Origin: Cecembia rubra
GTDB lineage: Bacteria > Bacteroidota > Bacteroidia > Cytophagales > Cyclobacteriaceae
Length of the DNA: 42,062 nucleotides
Assembly: GCF_003014575.1 (NCBI RefSeq)
Contig: NZ_PYGF01000019.1
Span: 1-42,062, forward strand
Direction: 5' to 3'
The position numbers and the translations under genes are program-made. Below the pieces are notes generated by a model. The model saw only the letters and a program-made list of their open reading frames with translations, ran no database searches and was not told where the DNA came from. Of this stretch, positions 1 through 8,376 are shown piece by piece; positions within the stretch are counted from its first letter, which is position 1, and each line of letters starts with the position of its first letter.

Positions 1-181
1 CTGTTATGAAGTCTGTTTTCCTCGCTGCAAGGGAAGCATCGAAAAAATGGACTATGCCCATTCGAGACTGGGGTACTATCCTTAACAGTTTCCTGCTTAT
101 ATTTGGTGATAGGGTCAGGCTTCTTGAAACCTGACCATAAAATCATAATTTAAAGTTTACACACTTATCGGGATAGTGTCT
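1..181 (+). mobile_element. Right end of an IS256-family insertion sequence (cut by window edge)
   Basis: The window opens inside a transposase reading frame that stops at 132-134. Some 20 bp later, at about 155-180, comes a sequence of the terminal-inverted-repeat type (TTTACACACTTATCGGGATA then GTGTC), after which the sequence changes to low-complexity host-like DNA. IS256 elements carry one transposase gene ending close to the right inverted repeat, which matches this arrangement. The left end lies outside the window, so neither completeness nor a target duplication can be judged. Confidence 0.75.
3..134 (+). CDS. IS256-family transposase, C-terminal fragment (partial at window edge)
   Basis: An open frame running in from the window edge encodes about 43 residues including [18 protein letters not shown] and then IFGDR, ending at TGA 132-134. 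The '[15 protein letters not shown]' block is the well-known C-terminal signature of Mutator/IS256 transposases, downstream of the catalytic DDE residues, which would lie outside this window. The frame shows no stop in the visible part, so the gene may be intact. The reading frame is short and is recognised by motif only. Confidence 0.75.
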   Translation, partial: VMKSVFLAAREASKKWTMPIRDWGTILNSFLLIFGDRVRLLET

Positions 182-412
182 CGGAACTCCAAAATCCGCC
201 TTCCGAAATCCCATTTTCATATTCCCCTCTTTCTTATCTCTCGCTTCTTTCCAGACCTCTCCTCCGTTGAAGTGACAAGGATGAGCCTTTCTTAACAACT
301 ACCATTAGACTTTAGGACAGCTTATTATCAGACCCTAGCCCTTAGTTGTTCTTGCTTCTTGCTTCTAATTTCTCGTCTCTCGCTTCTAATCTCTCGCTTC
401 TAATCACTCGCC
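182..412. repeat. Intergenic stretch with degenerate CTTGCTTCT / TCTCGCTTCTAAT repeats
   Basis: No gene is visible. From about 345 to 410 the sequence is a run of related 8-13 bp units (CTTGCTTCT, CTCTCGCTTCTAAT). The same kind of pyrimidine-rich unit recurs at 6598-6722 and, on the other strand, at 28150-28240. Short frames opened by these repeats are not regarded as genes. Confidence 0.6.
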
Positions 413-676
413 TCAATCCTTCACTTCCTCATAATCAATGTAATCTCCACCTTTGATTTCTTTGGCTCTTTTTTCCTGATAATCCCGGGGGATATGGTCT
501 ACATTGATATCACCATTTCCGGATTTGCCTTTTCTTCTCAGGTCTTCTTCCCTTTTGAGGTTATTGGCATGGTCCACAAACTGCTTCAGTTTACTTCTTA
601 GGAAGAACTGCAAGAGTTTGGAAAATATCCAGGATAGAGCAATGGCAATCAGAAGAAATTTAAATATAAATCCCAT
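413..676 (-). CDS. DUF4834 family small membrane protein
   Basis: This 87-residue protein has one N-terminal hydrophobic segment (about residues 4-22, with FKFLLIAIALSWIF), then a basic stretch (RSKLKQF) and a charged, acidic C-terminus rich in Lys, Glu and Asp. That layout fits the DUF4834 family, short single-pass proteins common in Bacteroidota and without known function. The basic residues after the helix predict that the C-terminal part stays in the cytoplasm. It lies 158 bp downstream of carB on the same strand; the spacing gives no strong case for an operon. Identification rests on size and topology, so the family name is likely but not certain. Confidence 0.6.
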   Translation of the reverse strand: MGFIFKFLLIAIALSWIFSKLLQFFLRSKLKQFVDHANNLKREEDLRRKGKSGNGDINVDHIPRDYQEKRAKEIKGGDYIDYEEVKD

Positions 677-834
677 GTTAGACTTTTAGATGCGAGAAGT
701 TAGACGCCAGACAGTATTAACAATAAGTAGACAGATATAAGACCTAGTTTAAACTGATTTTCCAGCCCAAATCTTAGGTCTTGTATCTTGTGTCTTAAGT
801 CTCTTAAAAACTCCCCTAGTTCCGTAATTATATT

Positions 835-3654
835 TTATCTACTCAAATAAAGATTTCTTTCAGCATAAATTTTCATGAAATAATCATCCATCAGGTCCTC
901 GATAAAATAGATCGCTTCCCCTGTGGATTTCATTTCAGGCCCCAATTCCTTATTTACATTAGGAAATTTATGGAAGGAGAATACCGGTTCCTTTATCGCA
1001 TATCCTTTTTTGGTAGGCTTAAATTTGAAATCAGTCACTTTCTTCTCACCCAACATCACTTTCGTTGCATAATTCACATAAGGTTCCTGGTAGGCTTTAC
1101 AGATAAAAGGAACGGTTCTGGATGCCCTAGGGTTGGCTTCAATTACATAAACCCTATCATTTTTGATGGCAAACTGGATATTGATCAGACCAACTGTTTT
1201 AAGAGCCAAAGCGATTTTGTGTGTATAAGTTTCAATCTGACGCATCACATAATCACCTAAATTGTATGGAGGCAATACCGCATAAGAATCCCCTGAGTGA
1301 ATACCGGCAGGCTCTATGTGCTGCATGATGCCAATGATATAAACATTCTCTCCATCACATATCGCATCAGCTTCTGCTTCAATCGCACCTTCTAAAAAAT
1401 GGTCGAGCAGGATTTCATTATTTGGAATGTCCCTCAGTACATTTACCACATGCTCTTCCAGTTCCTTTTCATTGATCACAATCTTCATTCCTTGACCCCC
1501 AAGTACATAAGATGGTCTTACCAACAAGGGGAAACCAATGGTTTTGCACAATTCGAGTGCTTCATCTGTATTATGTATTGTCCCGAATTCAGGATAAGGC
1601 ACTTCATTTTCTTTGAGCAAAGTAGAGAAACGCCCTCTATCTTCAGCAAGATCTAAGGCTTCAAAACTGGTTCCAATGATTGGTATGCCATATTTATCCA
1701 TTTTCTCAGCTAACTTGAGGGCAGTTTGACCTCCCAGCTGAACAATGACTCCCAAAGGCTTTTCCTGTAGGATGATCTCATAAATATGCTCCCAGAAAAC
1801 AGGTTCAAAATACAGTTTATCAGAAATATCCGGATCAGTGGAAACTGTCTCAGGGTTACAGTTGATCATGATCGTCTCGTAGCCACATTCTTTGGCTGCC
1901 AACACCCCATGTACGCAGGAATAGTCAAACTCAATACCCTGACCCACACGGTTAGGTCCTGAACCAAGCACCACTACTTTCTTTTTGTTGGACGGCTGGG
2001 ATTCATTTTCTTCTCCAAAGGTGGAATAATAATAAGGTGTCTTGGCTTCGAATTCTGCAGCGCAGGTATCCACTAATTTATACACCCTCTTTATACCCAT
2101 TTCATGGTAACGCTTGTTGAAGACTTCTGACTCAAGGCAGCCAAGTAAATGAGCGATCTGCCTGTCTGCATAGCCTTTTTTCTTAGCAAGGTCCATCAAT
2201 TCCTTTGGAAGGGTGTCGATGTTGTATTTTTCAATTTCAGCTTCTACATGGATCAGTTCCTCGATTTGTTTGAGGAACCATTTATCAATCTTGGTAAGGT
2301 CCTGGATAGTCCTGAATGAAATACCCAACTTGAAGGCATCATAAACATGGAACAGTCTGTTCCAACTCGGATTGGCCAAACTGTAAAGCAGCTGTTCTTG
2401 GTTTTTCAGCTCTTTTCCATCTGCACCCAATCCATTCCTCTTGATTTCAAGAGACTGACAGGCTTTTTGAAGTGCTTCCTGGAAGTTGCGGCCTATGCCC
2501 ATTACTTCTCCTACTGCTTTCATGGAAAGGCCCAATCTTCTGTCTGAACCTTTAAATTTATCGAAATTCCATCTTGGAATTTTGACGATCACATAGTCAA
2601 TGGAAGGTTCAAAGAAAGCAGAGGTGGTTCCTGTAATGGAATTGGTCAATTCATCTAAATTATAGCCAATGGCCAATTTGGCGGCCACTTTGGCAATAGG
2701 ATATCCGGTAGCTTTGGATGCCAAGGCTGAGGATCTGGATACCCTTGGGTTGATTTCGATACCAATTATCTCGGAATTATCAGGGCTTACAGCGAACTGA
2801 ACGTTACATCCACCGGCAAAATTGCCTATGCTGTTCATCATCTTGATGGCATAATTCCTCATACGCTGATATACCGTATCAGGAAGTGTCATAGCAGGAG
2901 CCACTGTGATGGAATCACCTGTATGCACACCCATTGGATCAAAATTTTCAATGGAACAGATTACGATCATGTTTCCAAGGTTGTCCCGCATCACCTCCAA
3001 CTCATACTCTTTCCAGCCGAGAATGCTTTGTTCAATTAAAACTTCGTGGACTGGGGAGGCCTGCAAGCCGGCCATTAAAAGCTTTTCAAAATCTTCTGCT
3101 TTCTCTACGAAAGCGCCACCTGCTCCTCCTAAAGTATAGGAAGCACGGATAATCAAAGGGAATCCTATTTCCTGTGCGATTTCTTTTCCCTGAAGGAAGG
3201 AAGTGGCCGTATCTCCCTTACAAACCCCAACACCGATTTCCTCCATCAGTGCCTTGAATTTCTCTCTGTTCTCTGCTGTGTCAATGGCATCAATATCCAC
3301 GCCAATCATCCTGACACCAAATTTTTTCCAGATACCTGCCTTATCACAGTCGATAGCGAGATTAAGTGCAGTTTGTCCTCCCATGGTAGGCAGCACCGCA
3401 TCAATGTCCGGATGCTCCTGAAGGATTTTGACAATGGATTTCTTTTCGAGGGGCAACAAATACACGTGGTCAGCGGTAACTGGGTCCGTCATGATGGTAG
3501 CAGGATTCGAGTTGATCAGTGTGACCTTGATCCCTTCTTCCCTGAGCGACCTGGATGCCTGTGAGCCTGAATAGTCAAATTCGCAAGCTTGTCCGATAAC
3601 GATAGGGCCTGAACCGATAAGTAGAACGTGTTTGATGCTGGTATCCTTAGGCAT
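835..3654 (-). CDS. carB: Carbamoyl-phosphate synthase large subunit, short form
   Basis: CarB makes carbamoyl phosphate from glutamine-derived ammonia, bicarbonate and two ATP, feeding pyrimidine and arginine synthesis. The start MPKDTSIKHVLLIGSGPIVI is typical. Two homologous ATP-grasp halves are visible: the first with GQACEFDYSG and SYTLGGAGGAFV, the second with GSGPNRVGQGIEFDY and PSYVLGGQGM, plus INPRVSRSSALASKATGYP and EANPRASRTVPF. The protein is 939 residues and ends with YFMKIYAERNLYLSR, about where the second synthetase half ends in the roughly 1070-residue E. coli enzyme. The C-terminal methylglyoxal-synthase-like domain that binds UMP and ornithine is therefore absent. No carA lies nearby. 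Short CarB forms are, to my knowledge, usual in this phylum. Confidence 0.96.
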   Translation of the reverse strand: MPKDTSIKHVLLIGSGPIVIGQACEFDYSGSQASRSLREEGIKVTLINSNPATIMTDPVTADHVYLLPLEKKSIVKILQEHPDIDAVLPTMGGQTALNLAIDCDKAGIWKKFGVRMIGVDIDAIDTAENREKFKALMEEIGVGVCKGDTATSFLQGKEIAQEIGFPLIIRASYTLGGAGGAFVEKAEDFEKLLMAGLQASPVHEVLIEQSILGWKEYELEVMRDNLGNMIVICSIENFDPMGVHTGDSITVAPAMTLPDTVYQRMRNYAIKMMNSIGNFAGGCNVQFAVSPDNSEIIGIEINPRVSRSSALASKATGYPIAKVAAKLAIGYNLDELTNSITGTTSAFFEPSIDYVIVKIPRWNFDKFKGSDRRLGLSMKAVGEVMGIGRNFQEALQKACQSLEIKRNGLGADGKELKNQEQLLYSLANPSWNRLFHVYDAFKLGISFRTIQDLTKIDKWFLKQIEELIHVEAEIEKYNIDTLPKELMDLAKKKGYADRQIAHLLGCLESEVFNKRYHEMGIKRVYKLVDTCAAEFEAKTPYYYSTFGEENESQPSNKKKVVVLGSGPNRVGQGIEFDYSCVHGVLAAKECGYETIMINCNPETVSTDPDISDKLYFEPVFWEHIYEIILQEKPLGVIVQLGGQTALKLAEKMDKYGIPIIGTSFEALDLAEDRGRFSTLLKENEVPYPEFGTIHNTDEALELCKTIGFPLLVRPSYVLGGQGMKIVINEKELEEHVVNVLRDIPNNEILLDHFLEGAIEAEADAICDGENVYIIGIMQHIEPAGIHSGDSYAVLPPYNLGDYVMRQIETYTHKIALALKTVGLINIQFAIKNDRVYVIEANPRASRTVPFICKAYQEPYVNYATKVMLGEKKVTDFKFKPTKKGYAIKEPVFSFHKFPNVNKELGPEMKSTGEAIYFIEDLMDDYFMKIYAERNLYLSR

Positions 3655-3701
3655 TCTAAATGAGGTTTTAAGAGGGTTAAATACTTATGGCTAAATTGGT
3701 G

Positions 3702-3709
3702 CAAAATTA
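3702..3709 (-). promoter_or_regulatory. Possible carB promoter -7 box
   Basis: On the minus strand this reads TAATTTTG, an exact match to the Bacteroidota -7 consensus TAnnTTTG, about 48 nt upstream of the carB start codon. No clear TTTG -33 box is present at the usual spacing, so this is only suggestive. Confidence 0.35.
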
Positions 3710-3872
3710 GGGAAATAATTTTAAGTAGCCCGATGGATTCCAAAAAACATCGGGAAATCTGGGGATTATATCAAAACCTATCTCAAACTCGAATTACGCC
3801 TTTAAAAATCCCGACATCACCCTTCCGAAATCGGGCTTTCGAAATCCCACATCAAACCGGTCCTTCACATCC

Positions 3873-3963
3873 GGGATGGCCTACAACCATCCCTTATATA
3901 TCAAGGCCTTTCAGGCCTATTGCGACATCAAACTTCCGCCTTTTGCCTTTTTACTTGGCTCTT
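3873..3963. repeat. Direct repeat copy 1 with REP-like hairpins
   Basis: Begins with GGGATGG-cctacaa-CCATCCC, a 7-bp-arm hairpin, followed by TCAAGGCCTTTCAGGCCT and ends with CTTTTTACTTGGCTCTT. A second copy stands at 4108-4212 in the same orientation, with a slightly longer middle. It lies in the 567-bp gap between carB and the deformylase gene, which otherwise holds no recognisable gene. Confidence 0.8.
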
Positions 3964-4107
3964 AAATCCCTACCTGCAACCTGGCCCCTCCCTAAAAATG
4001 TCCACAGGACATTTTATTAATGCTCGGTCCTGGTATCCGACTTCTTAATGAAACCCTTAATTCCCTTAACTCCTGAATGGTTCAAAACTCTCAAATCTCT
4101 CTTTTAC

Positions 4108-4212
4108 GGGATGGACTACAACCATCCCTTTGATATCAAGGCCTTTCAGGCCTAACCCGACATTAGACATCAGACATCCGACTTTTGCCTTTTGCCTTTT
4201 TACTTGGCTCTT
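4108..4212. repeat. Direct repeat copy 2 with REP-like hairpins
   Basis: Second copy of the 3873-3963 unit: GGGATGG-actacaa-CCATCCC, ATCAAGGCCTTTCAGGCCT, then CGACATTAGACATCAGACAT and the same CTTTTTACTTGGCTCTT end. The AGGCCTGAAAGGC core of both copies also occurs at 8346-8358. The copy abuts the 3' end of the deformylase gene and could act as its transcript end. Confidence 0.8.
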
Positions 4213-4221
4213 CTCATCCCC

Positions 4222-4707
4222 CTAAACCCTCCACTTAAAACTCTGCGCATCAATTGCCCGCATGGTACACAAAACCCCATTCAAATGGTCGTATTCATGT
4301 TGGATCAATTCAGAAATCGCCCCTTCCACTGTCCAGCTTTGTTTCTCCCAGTTTTCATCCAGGTATTCCAATGTCAGGGACTGATGCCTCTTCACTTTGA
4401 CAAATAGATTGGGAAAACTCATACAGTCATCCCACAATTCAAACATCTCCTCGCTTGCATGGACGATTGCAGGGTTAATGATGATATAAGGTTTATCCAA
4501 GTTGAGATAAAAAAGCCGCTTCATAATTCCCAATTGAGGGGCAGCAATTCCCCTCCCAAATCCATACCGCTTTCGGATATCTTCCATGGCTTCGTGCAGG
4601 TCTTTCACCCAATCCGTTACCAAGGGGAGTTCTTCCTTATTGACCGATCCGCAGGTTTCATATAACCTTGGATCACCGAGTTTGAGGATGTCTTCTACTG
4701 TTTTCAT
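4222..4707 (-). CDS. def: Peptide deformylase family protein (paralogue with altered motif 2)
   Basis: Peptide deformylases remove the formyl group from the N-terminal methionine of new proteins, using a metal held by one Cys and two His. All three motifs are present. GRGIAAPQLG is motif 1 and QHEYDHLNG is motif 3 with both His ligands and the catalytic Glu. Motif 2, normally EGCLS, reads DDCMS, keeping the Cys ligand but not the flanking residues. This suggests a second-type paralogue rather than the main housekeeping Def. The frame could open at GTG codons two codons further out, but the ATG at 4705-4707 gives the natural start MKTVEDILKLGDPRLYE (161 residues). It stands alone between repeat-rich spacers. 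Confidence 0.85.
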   Translation of the reverse strand: MKTVEDILKLGDPRLYETCGSVNKEELPLVTDWVKDLHEAMEDIRKRYGFGRGIAAPQLGIMKRLFYLNLDKPYIIINPAIVHASEEMFELWDDCMSFPNLFVKVKRHQSLTLEYLDENWEKQSWTVEGAISELIQHEYDHLNGVLCTMRAIDAQSFKWRV

Positions 4708-4866
4708 CACCACAATTTATAAAAAAAACCAGGGCCTTTGAAGCACCTGGTTCTGTCATAGAAATTTCTTTCAAATTTAAATTTTTTATACTCAAGAAGT
4801 GACCCGGTAGTTCCCTTGTCTTATCCTGGAAATACTTGACACTTTTTTTCTTTTGACATGATAATT

Positions 4867-4967
4867 CAACCCTTTTAGGGTTGGGATTCCCGAAAACTAA
4901 TATCATCCATTACCACCGGGTTTCACCCGGGGCAAATACCACTTTGTGGGTCCAATCACTTCGTGAT
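4867..4967. repeat. Cluster of four short hairpins
   Basis: Four small perfect inverted repeats follow one another: CAACCC-tttta-GGGTTG (4867-4883), CCGGGT-ttc-ACCCGG (4916-4930), CCAC-ttt-GTGG (4939-4949) and ATCAC-ttc-GTGAT (4955-4967). They fill much of the 335-bp spacer between the deformylase gene and lpdA. No gene is seen in this spacer. Confidence 0.7.
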
Positions 4968-5042
4968 TTTCTATCTCCGCAATCCGACTTCTAAATTTCG
5001 AAATTATTTTTGTCTTACTTCTTGTGTCTTGTATCTCAAGTC

Positions 5043-6440
5043 TTAAATATGCAAAGCCCTATTGTCCGTAGCCGCCAAACAAGCTTCTTTGAATGCTTCT
5101 GTGTAAGTTGGATGAGCATGGGACATTCTGGAGATGTCTTCTGCAGAAGCCCTGTATTCCATAGCCACTACCGCTTCCGCAATCATATCGGCTGTTCTAG
5201 GACCGATCATGTGTACCCCTAGGATTTCGTCCGTCTCGCCATCTGCCAATACCTTTACCAAACCATCAGTATCCATGGAAGCCCTTGCTCTTCCGGAAGC
5301 CATGAACGGGAACTTACCAACTTTGTACTTGATACCTTTTTCCTTCAATTGCTCTTCGGTATAGCCTACTGAAGCTACTTCAGGCCAAGTATAGACTACA
5401 CCAGGTATCAAAAGGTAATTGATATGTGGCTTTTGGCCAGCAATATATTCAGCTACAAAAACACCTTCTTCTTCAGCTTTATGTGCCAACATGGCACCTT
5501 TCACCACATCTCCGATTGCATAGATATTAGGTACATTGGTTATCAGGTGATCGTCAACTTCCACTTGCCCTCTCTCGTTCACCTTCACGCCGGCAGCCTC
5601 CGCATTCAGGCCATCTGTGTAAGGTCTTCTACCGATGGAAACAAGGACATAATCACCCTTGATTTCCACGATTTCACCTTTGCCGTTATCTGCTTTGACG
5701 ATTACTTCTTTTCCTTTATTCTCAACAGCCGTCACTTTATGTTTCAGATAGAAGTCAAAGCCCAGTTTCTTCAATGATTTTTGAAGCTCTTTACCCATGG
5801 TCCTATCCATAGAAGGAATGATGGCATCCATAAATTCAACCACAGAGACTTTGGCACCCAATCTTCCGTAAACAGAGCCCAATTCCATGCCAATCACCCC
5901 ACCACCAATTACGATCAGGTGTTTGGGGATTTCCTTCATCTTCAAAGCCTCTGTGGAAGTGATAATCCTATCCTTGTCAATTTTAATAAATGGGAGAGAA
6001 GCCGGCTTGGAGCCTGTGGCGATGATGATGTTTTTACCCTGAATGGTCTCAGAAGAACCATCCTCTTTGCTCACCTTAACGGTATTCTTGTCCACAAAAG
6101 AACCGAAACCATGGTGTACATCGATTTTGTTTTTCTTCATCAAAAACTGGATCCCTTCCACATTTTGCTTGACCACATCTTCTTTGCGGGCAATCATCTG
6201 CTTGAGATCTACTTTCAGGCCACTGAGGTTAATCCCGTGGGTTTTGAAAGTATGTGCAGCATTGTGGTAATGCTCCGAAGAATCGAGCAAAGCCTTGGAA
6301 GGAATACAACCTACATTGAGACAGGTACCGCCCAAGGTTGGATATTTTTCAATAATGGCGGTTTTCATACCCAGTTGTGCAGCTCTGATCGCTGCCACAT
6401 AGCCTCCGGGCCCTGAACCGATTACTATTACGTCGTACAT
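5043..6440 (-). CDS. lpdA: Dihydrolipoyl dehydrogenase (E3)
   Basis: E3 reoxidises the dihydrolipoyl arm of 2-oxo acid dehydrogenase complexes, passing electrons through FAD and a disulfide to NAD+. The 465-residue length is standard. The FAD-binding motif GSGPGGYVAA is at residues 8-17, the redox disulfide motif GGTCLNVGCIPSK follows at about 37-49, the NAD-binding GGGVIGMELGSVYGRLG is mid-protein, and the C-terminal dimerisation domain carries the catalytic HAHPTYTE His-Glu pair. The gene follows sucB on the same strand after 281 bp of repeat-rich DNA, so it plausibly serves the 2-oxoglutarate complex, although E3 may be shared with other complexes. Confidence 0.96.
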   Translation of the reverse strand: MYDVIVIGSGPGGYVAAIRAAQLGMKTAIIEKYPTLGGTCLNVGCIPSKALLDSSEHYHNAAHTFKTHGINLSGLKVDLKQMIARKEDVVKQNVEGIQFLMKKNKIDVHHGFGSFVDKNTVKVSKEDGSSETIQGKNIIIATGSKPASLPFIKIDKDRIITSTEALKMKEIPKHLIVIGGGVIGMELGSVYGRLGAKVSVVEFMDAIIPSMDRTMGKELQKSLKKLGFDFYLKHKVTAVENKGKEVIVKADNGKGEIVEIKGDYVLVSIGRRPYTDGLNAEAAGVKVNERGQVEVDDHLITNVPNIYAIGDVVKGAMLAHKAEEEGVFVAEYIAGQKPHINYLLIPGVVYTWPEVASVGYTEEQLKEKGIKYKVGKFPFMASGRARASMDTDGLVKVLADGETDEILGVHMIGPRTADMIAEAVVAMEYRASAEDISRMSHAHPTYTEAFKEACLAATDNRALHI

Positions 6441-6597
6441 AGTATAGACTTTTAGATGTTAGATACAAGATGCTAGATCCGTATCTTGGTAAAATATCAA
6501 ATTCTTGTCATTTAAAAGATATAAGGCCGACAACCGGACCTTATATCTTTCTTGGGGAAGCATTCCCTAGAAACCCTATCATTTGACAAGTAACCCC

Positions 6598-6721
6598 TCT
6601 TGCTTCTTGCTTCTTGTCTCTTGAGTCTTGCTTCTTGTGTCTTGTGTCTTGTGTCTTGTGTCTTATCTCTTGTGTCTTGTTCCTAGAGTCTCGTCTCTCG
6701 CTTCTCGTCTCTCGCCTCTCC
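6598..6721. repeat. Degenerate CTTGTGT / TCTCGCTTC simple repeat
   Basis: About 120 bp of imperfect tandem units (CTTGCTTCTTGTCTCTTGAG, then repeated CTTGTGT, then CTCGTCTCTCGCTTC) lie directly at the 3' end of sucB. The unusual Arg/Lys/Gln-rich frame that crosses this stretch is a product of the repeat and not a gene. Confidence 0.8.
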
Positions 6722-8260
6722 CTAGACTCCAAACAACAACCTCGTCGGATCCTCCAAGAGTTGTTTTACCCTTACGAGGAAACTCACAGATTCCCTGCCA
6801 TCGATGATCCTGTGGTCATAGGAAAGTGCCAGGTACATCATTGGACGGATAACCACCTGCCCGTTTTCAGCTACCGGTCTTTCTACAATGTTGTGCATAC
6901 CCAAAATAGCAGACTGAGGGGCATTGATGATCGGAGTGGACATCATGGAACCGAAGATACCTCCATTGGTGATGGTGAAAGTTCCCCCTGTCATTTCCTC
7001 AATGGACAATTTGTTGTCCCTGGCTTTAGTCGCCAATCTCACCACTTCTTTTTCGATCTGTTCGAAGCTCATGGACTCGGCGTTTCTGATCACGGGCACT
7101 ACCAAACCTTTTGGTGCGGATACTGCAATAGAAATATCACAGAAATCATTGTAGACGATCTCATTGCCGTCGATCATTGCATTCACAGCAGGCCACTCCT
7201 GAAGGGCAACACAAACTGCCTTAGTGAAGAAAGACATGAAACCAAGGTTGACACCGTGCTTCTCTTTGAACTGATCTTTAAATTTCTTTCTGAGCTCCAT
7301 AATCGGAGCCATATTCACCTCATTGAAGGTGGTCAGCATGGCGGTTTCGTTTTTCACAGAAACCAACCTTCTGGAAACTGTTCTTCTTAGAGAAGACATC
7401 TTTTCTCTTCTGCTCTCTCTGGAACCAAACACTCTTGGTGCTGGTGCTGCTTCCTCCGCTTTTGGAGCGGCAGGCTTAGTGGCAGCTTGAGGAGCTGCCT
7501 GTGGTTTAGGCTGTGCAGTCAAAGCATCTTCTTTTGTGATTCTACCATCTTTCCCAGATCCTGCAATATCCGCTGGATTCAAGCCTTTCTCGGCAATGAT
7601 TTTAGCAGCTGCAGGAGAGGCATGGCCTGTGGCATATGTTTGAGATCCAGCTGGAGCAGCGTTTGCTGAGGCTGCCGGAGCAACTGATGGGGCAGCAGCT
7701 TGTGCTGGAGCACCACCTTCTACCACTTCAATCTTGCAGATCAAGCCACCGATCTCGAGTGTATCTCCTTCATTGGCAACATGTCTCAAAATACCTGTTG
7801 CTTCTGCGGGTAATTCAAATGTTGCTTTATCAGAATCTACTTCAGCAATGATCTCATCCAATTCCACAAAATCTCCGTCTTTCTTCAACCAATTGGCCAA
7901 AGTCACCTCAGTGATGGATTCGCCCACAGTTGGAACAATCATCTCTTTTACCTCACCGGTCCTGGAGCTGCTGGTTGAAGCTGCCGGGCTACTGGAAGCT
8001 TGAGCTGGACTTGATGTTTCAGAAGCTCCCTCCTCAATAACGCAGATTACGGCTCCAATTTCCAAAGTTTCTCCTTCCTGCGCTTTGATTCTCAAAATTC
8101 CCGACTGTTCAGCGCTCAGTTCAAATGTTGCTTTATCGGATTCCAGTTCACAGATTACTTCATCCATGGCTACCTGGTCTCCGTCTTTTTTAAACCATTG
8201 TCCAATGGTAACTTCACTGATGGATTCCCCTACGGTAGGGACTTTCATTTCTAGGCTCAT
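6722..8260 (-). CDS. sucB: 2-oxoglutarate dehydrogenase E2, dihydrolipoyl succinyltransferase, two lipoyl domains
   Basis: E2 is the core of the 2-oxoglutarate dehydrogenase complex and moves the succinyl group from E1 to coenzyme A on a lipoyl arm. The 512-residue protein starts [13 protein letters not shown] and has two tandem lipoyl domains (about residues 1-77 and 107-183) with the lipoylated lysine in [11 protein letters not shown] and [11 protein letters not shown]. Ala/Pro-rich linkers follow, then a peripheral-subunit binding domain ([13 protein letters not shown]) and the catalytic domain ending in [16 protein letters not shown] with the active His and Asp. Most bacterial SucB proteins have one lipoyl domain; two is a recognised variant. 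It lies 116 bp downstream of sucA. Confidence 0.95.
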   Translation of the reverse strand: MSLEMKVPTVGESISEVTIGQWFKKDGDQVAMDEVICELESDKATFELSAEQSGILRIKAQEGETLEIGAVICVIEEGASETSSPAQASSSPAASTSSSRTGEVKEMIVPTVGESITEVTLANWLKKDGDFVELDEIIAEVDSDKATFELPAEATGILRHVANEGDTLEIGGLICKIEVVEGGAPAQAAAPSVAPAASANAAPAGSQTYATGHASPAAAKIIAEKGLNPADIAGSGKDGRITKEDALTAQPKPQAAPQAATKPAAPKAEEAAPAPRVFGSRESRREKMSSLRRTVSRRLVSVKNETAMLTTFNEVNMAPIMELRKKFKDQFKEKHGVNLGFMSFFTKAVCVALQEWPAVNAMIDGNEIVYNDFCDISIAVSAPKGLVVPVIRNAESMSFEQIEKEVVRLATKARDNKLSIEEMTGGTFTITNGGIFGSMMSTPIINAPQSAILGMHNIVERPVAENGQVVIRPMMYLALSYDHRIIDGRESVSFLVRVKQLLEDPTRLLFGV

Positions 8261-8341
8261 TGTTTTTCTTTTTTACCCCCAAACCCACATTTGCGGGCCT
8301 AAGGTTAATTTAATTGGATAAAATTTAAATTAAACCTATTT

Positions 8342-8364
8342 CCCGAGGCCTGAAAGGCTTCGGG
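8342..8364. repeat. Hairpin between sucA and sucB
   Basis: CCCGAGGCCT-gaa-AGGCTTCGGG forms a near-perfect hairpin with 10-bp arms and one mismatch. It shares the AGGCCTGAAAGGC core with the repeats at 3873 and 4108. It has no T-run after it on the minus strand, so it more likely stabilises or spaces the operon transcript than ends it. Confidence 0.7.
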
Positions 8365-8376
8365 ACTAGGGGTTAT

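Noticed and set aside
5781-6416. 211-codon plus-strand frame opposite lpdA
   Set aside because: It is antisense to a well-supported lpdA gene, with His/Phe-rich composition typical of a shadow frame.
6541-6732. Minus-strand frame of 63 codons rich in Arg, Lys, Gln
   Set aside because: It runs through the degenerate CTTGTGT repeat; the odd composition is caused by the repeat.
6614-7390. 258-codon plus-strand frame opposite sucB
   Set aside because: Antisense to sucB and starting inside the simple repeat; no family likeness.
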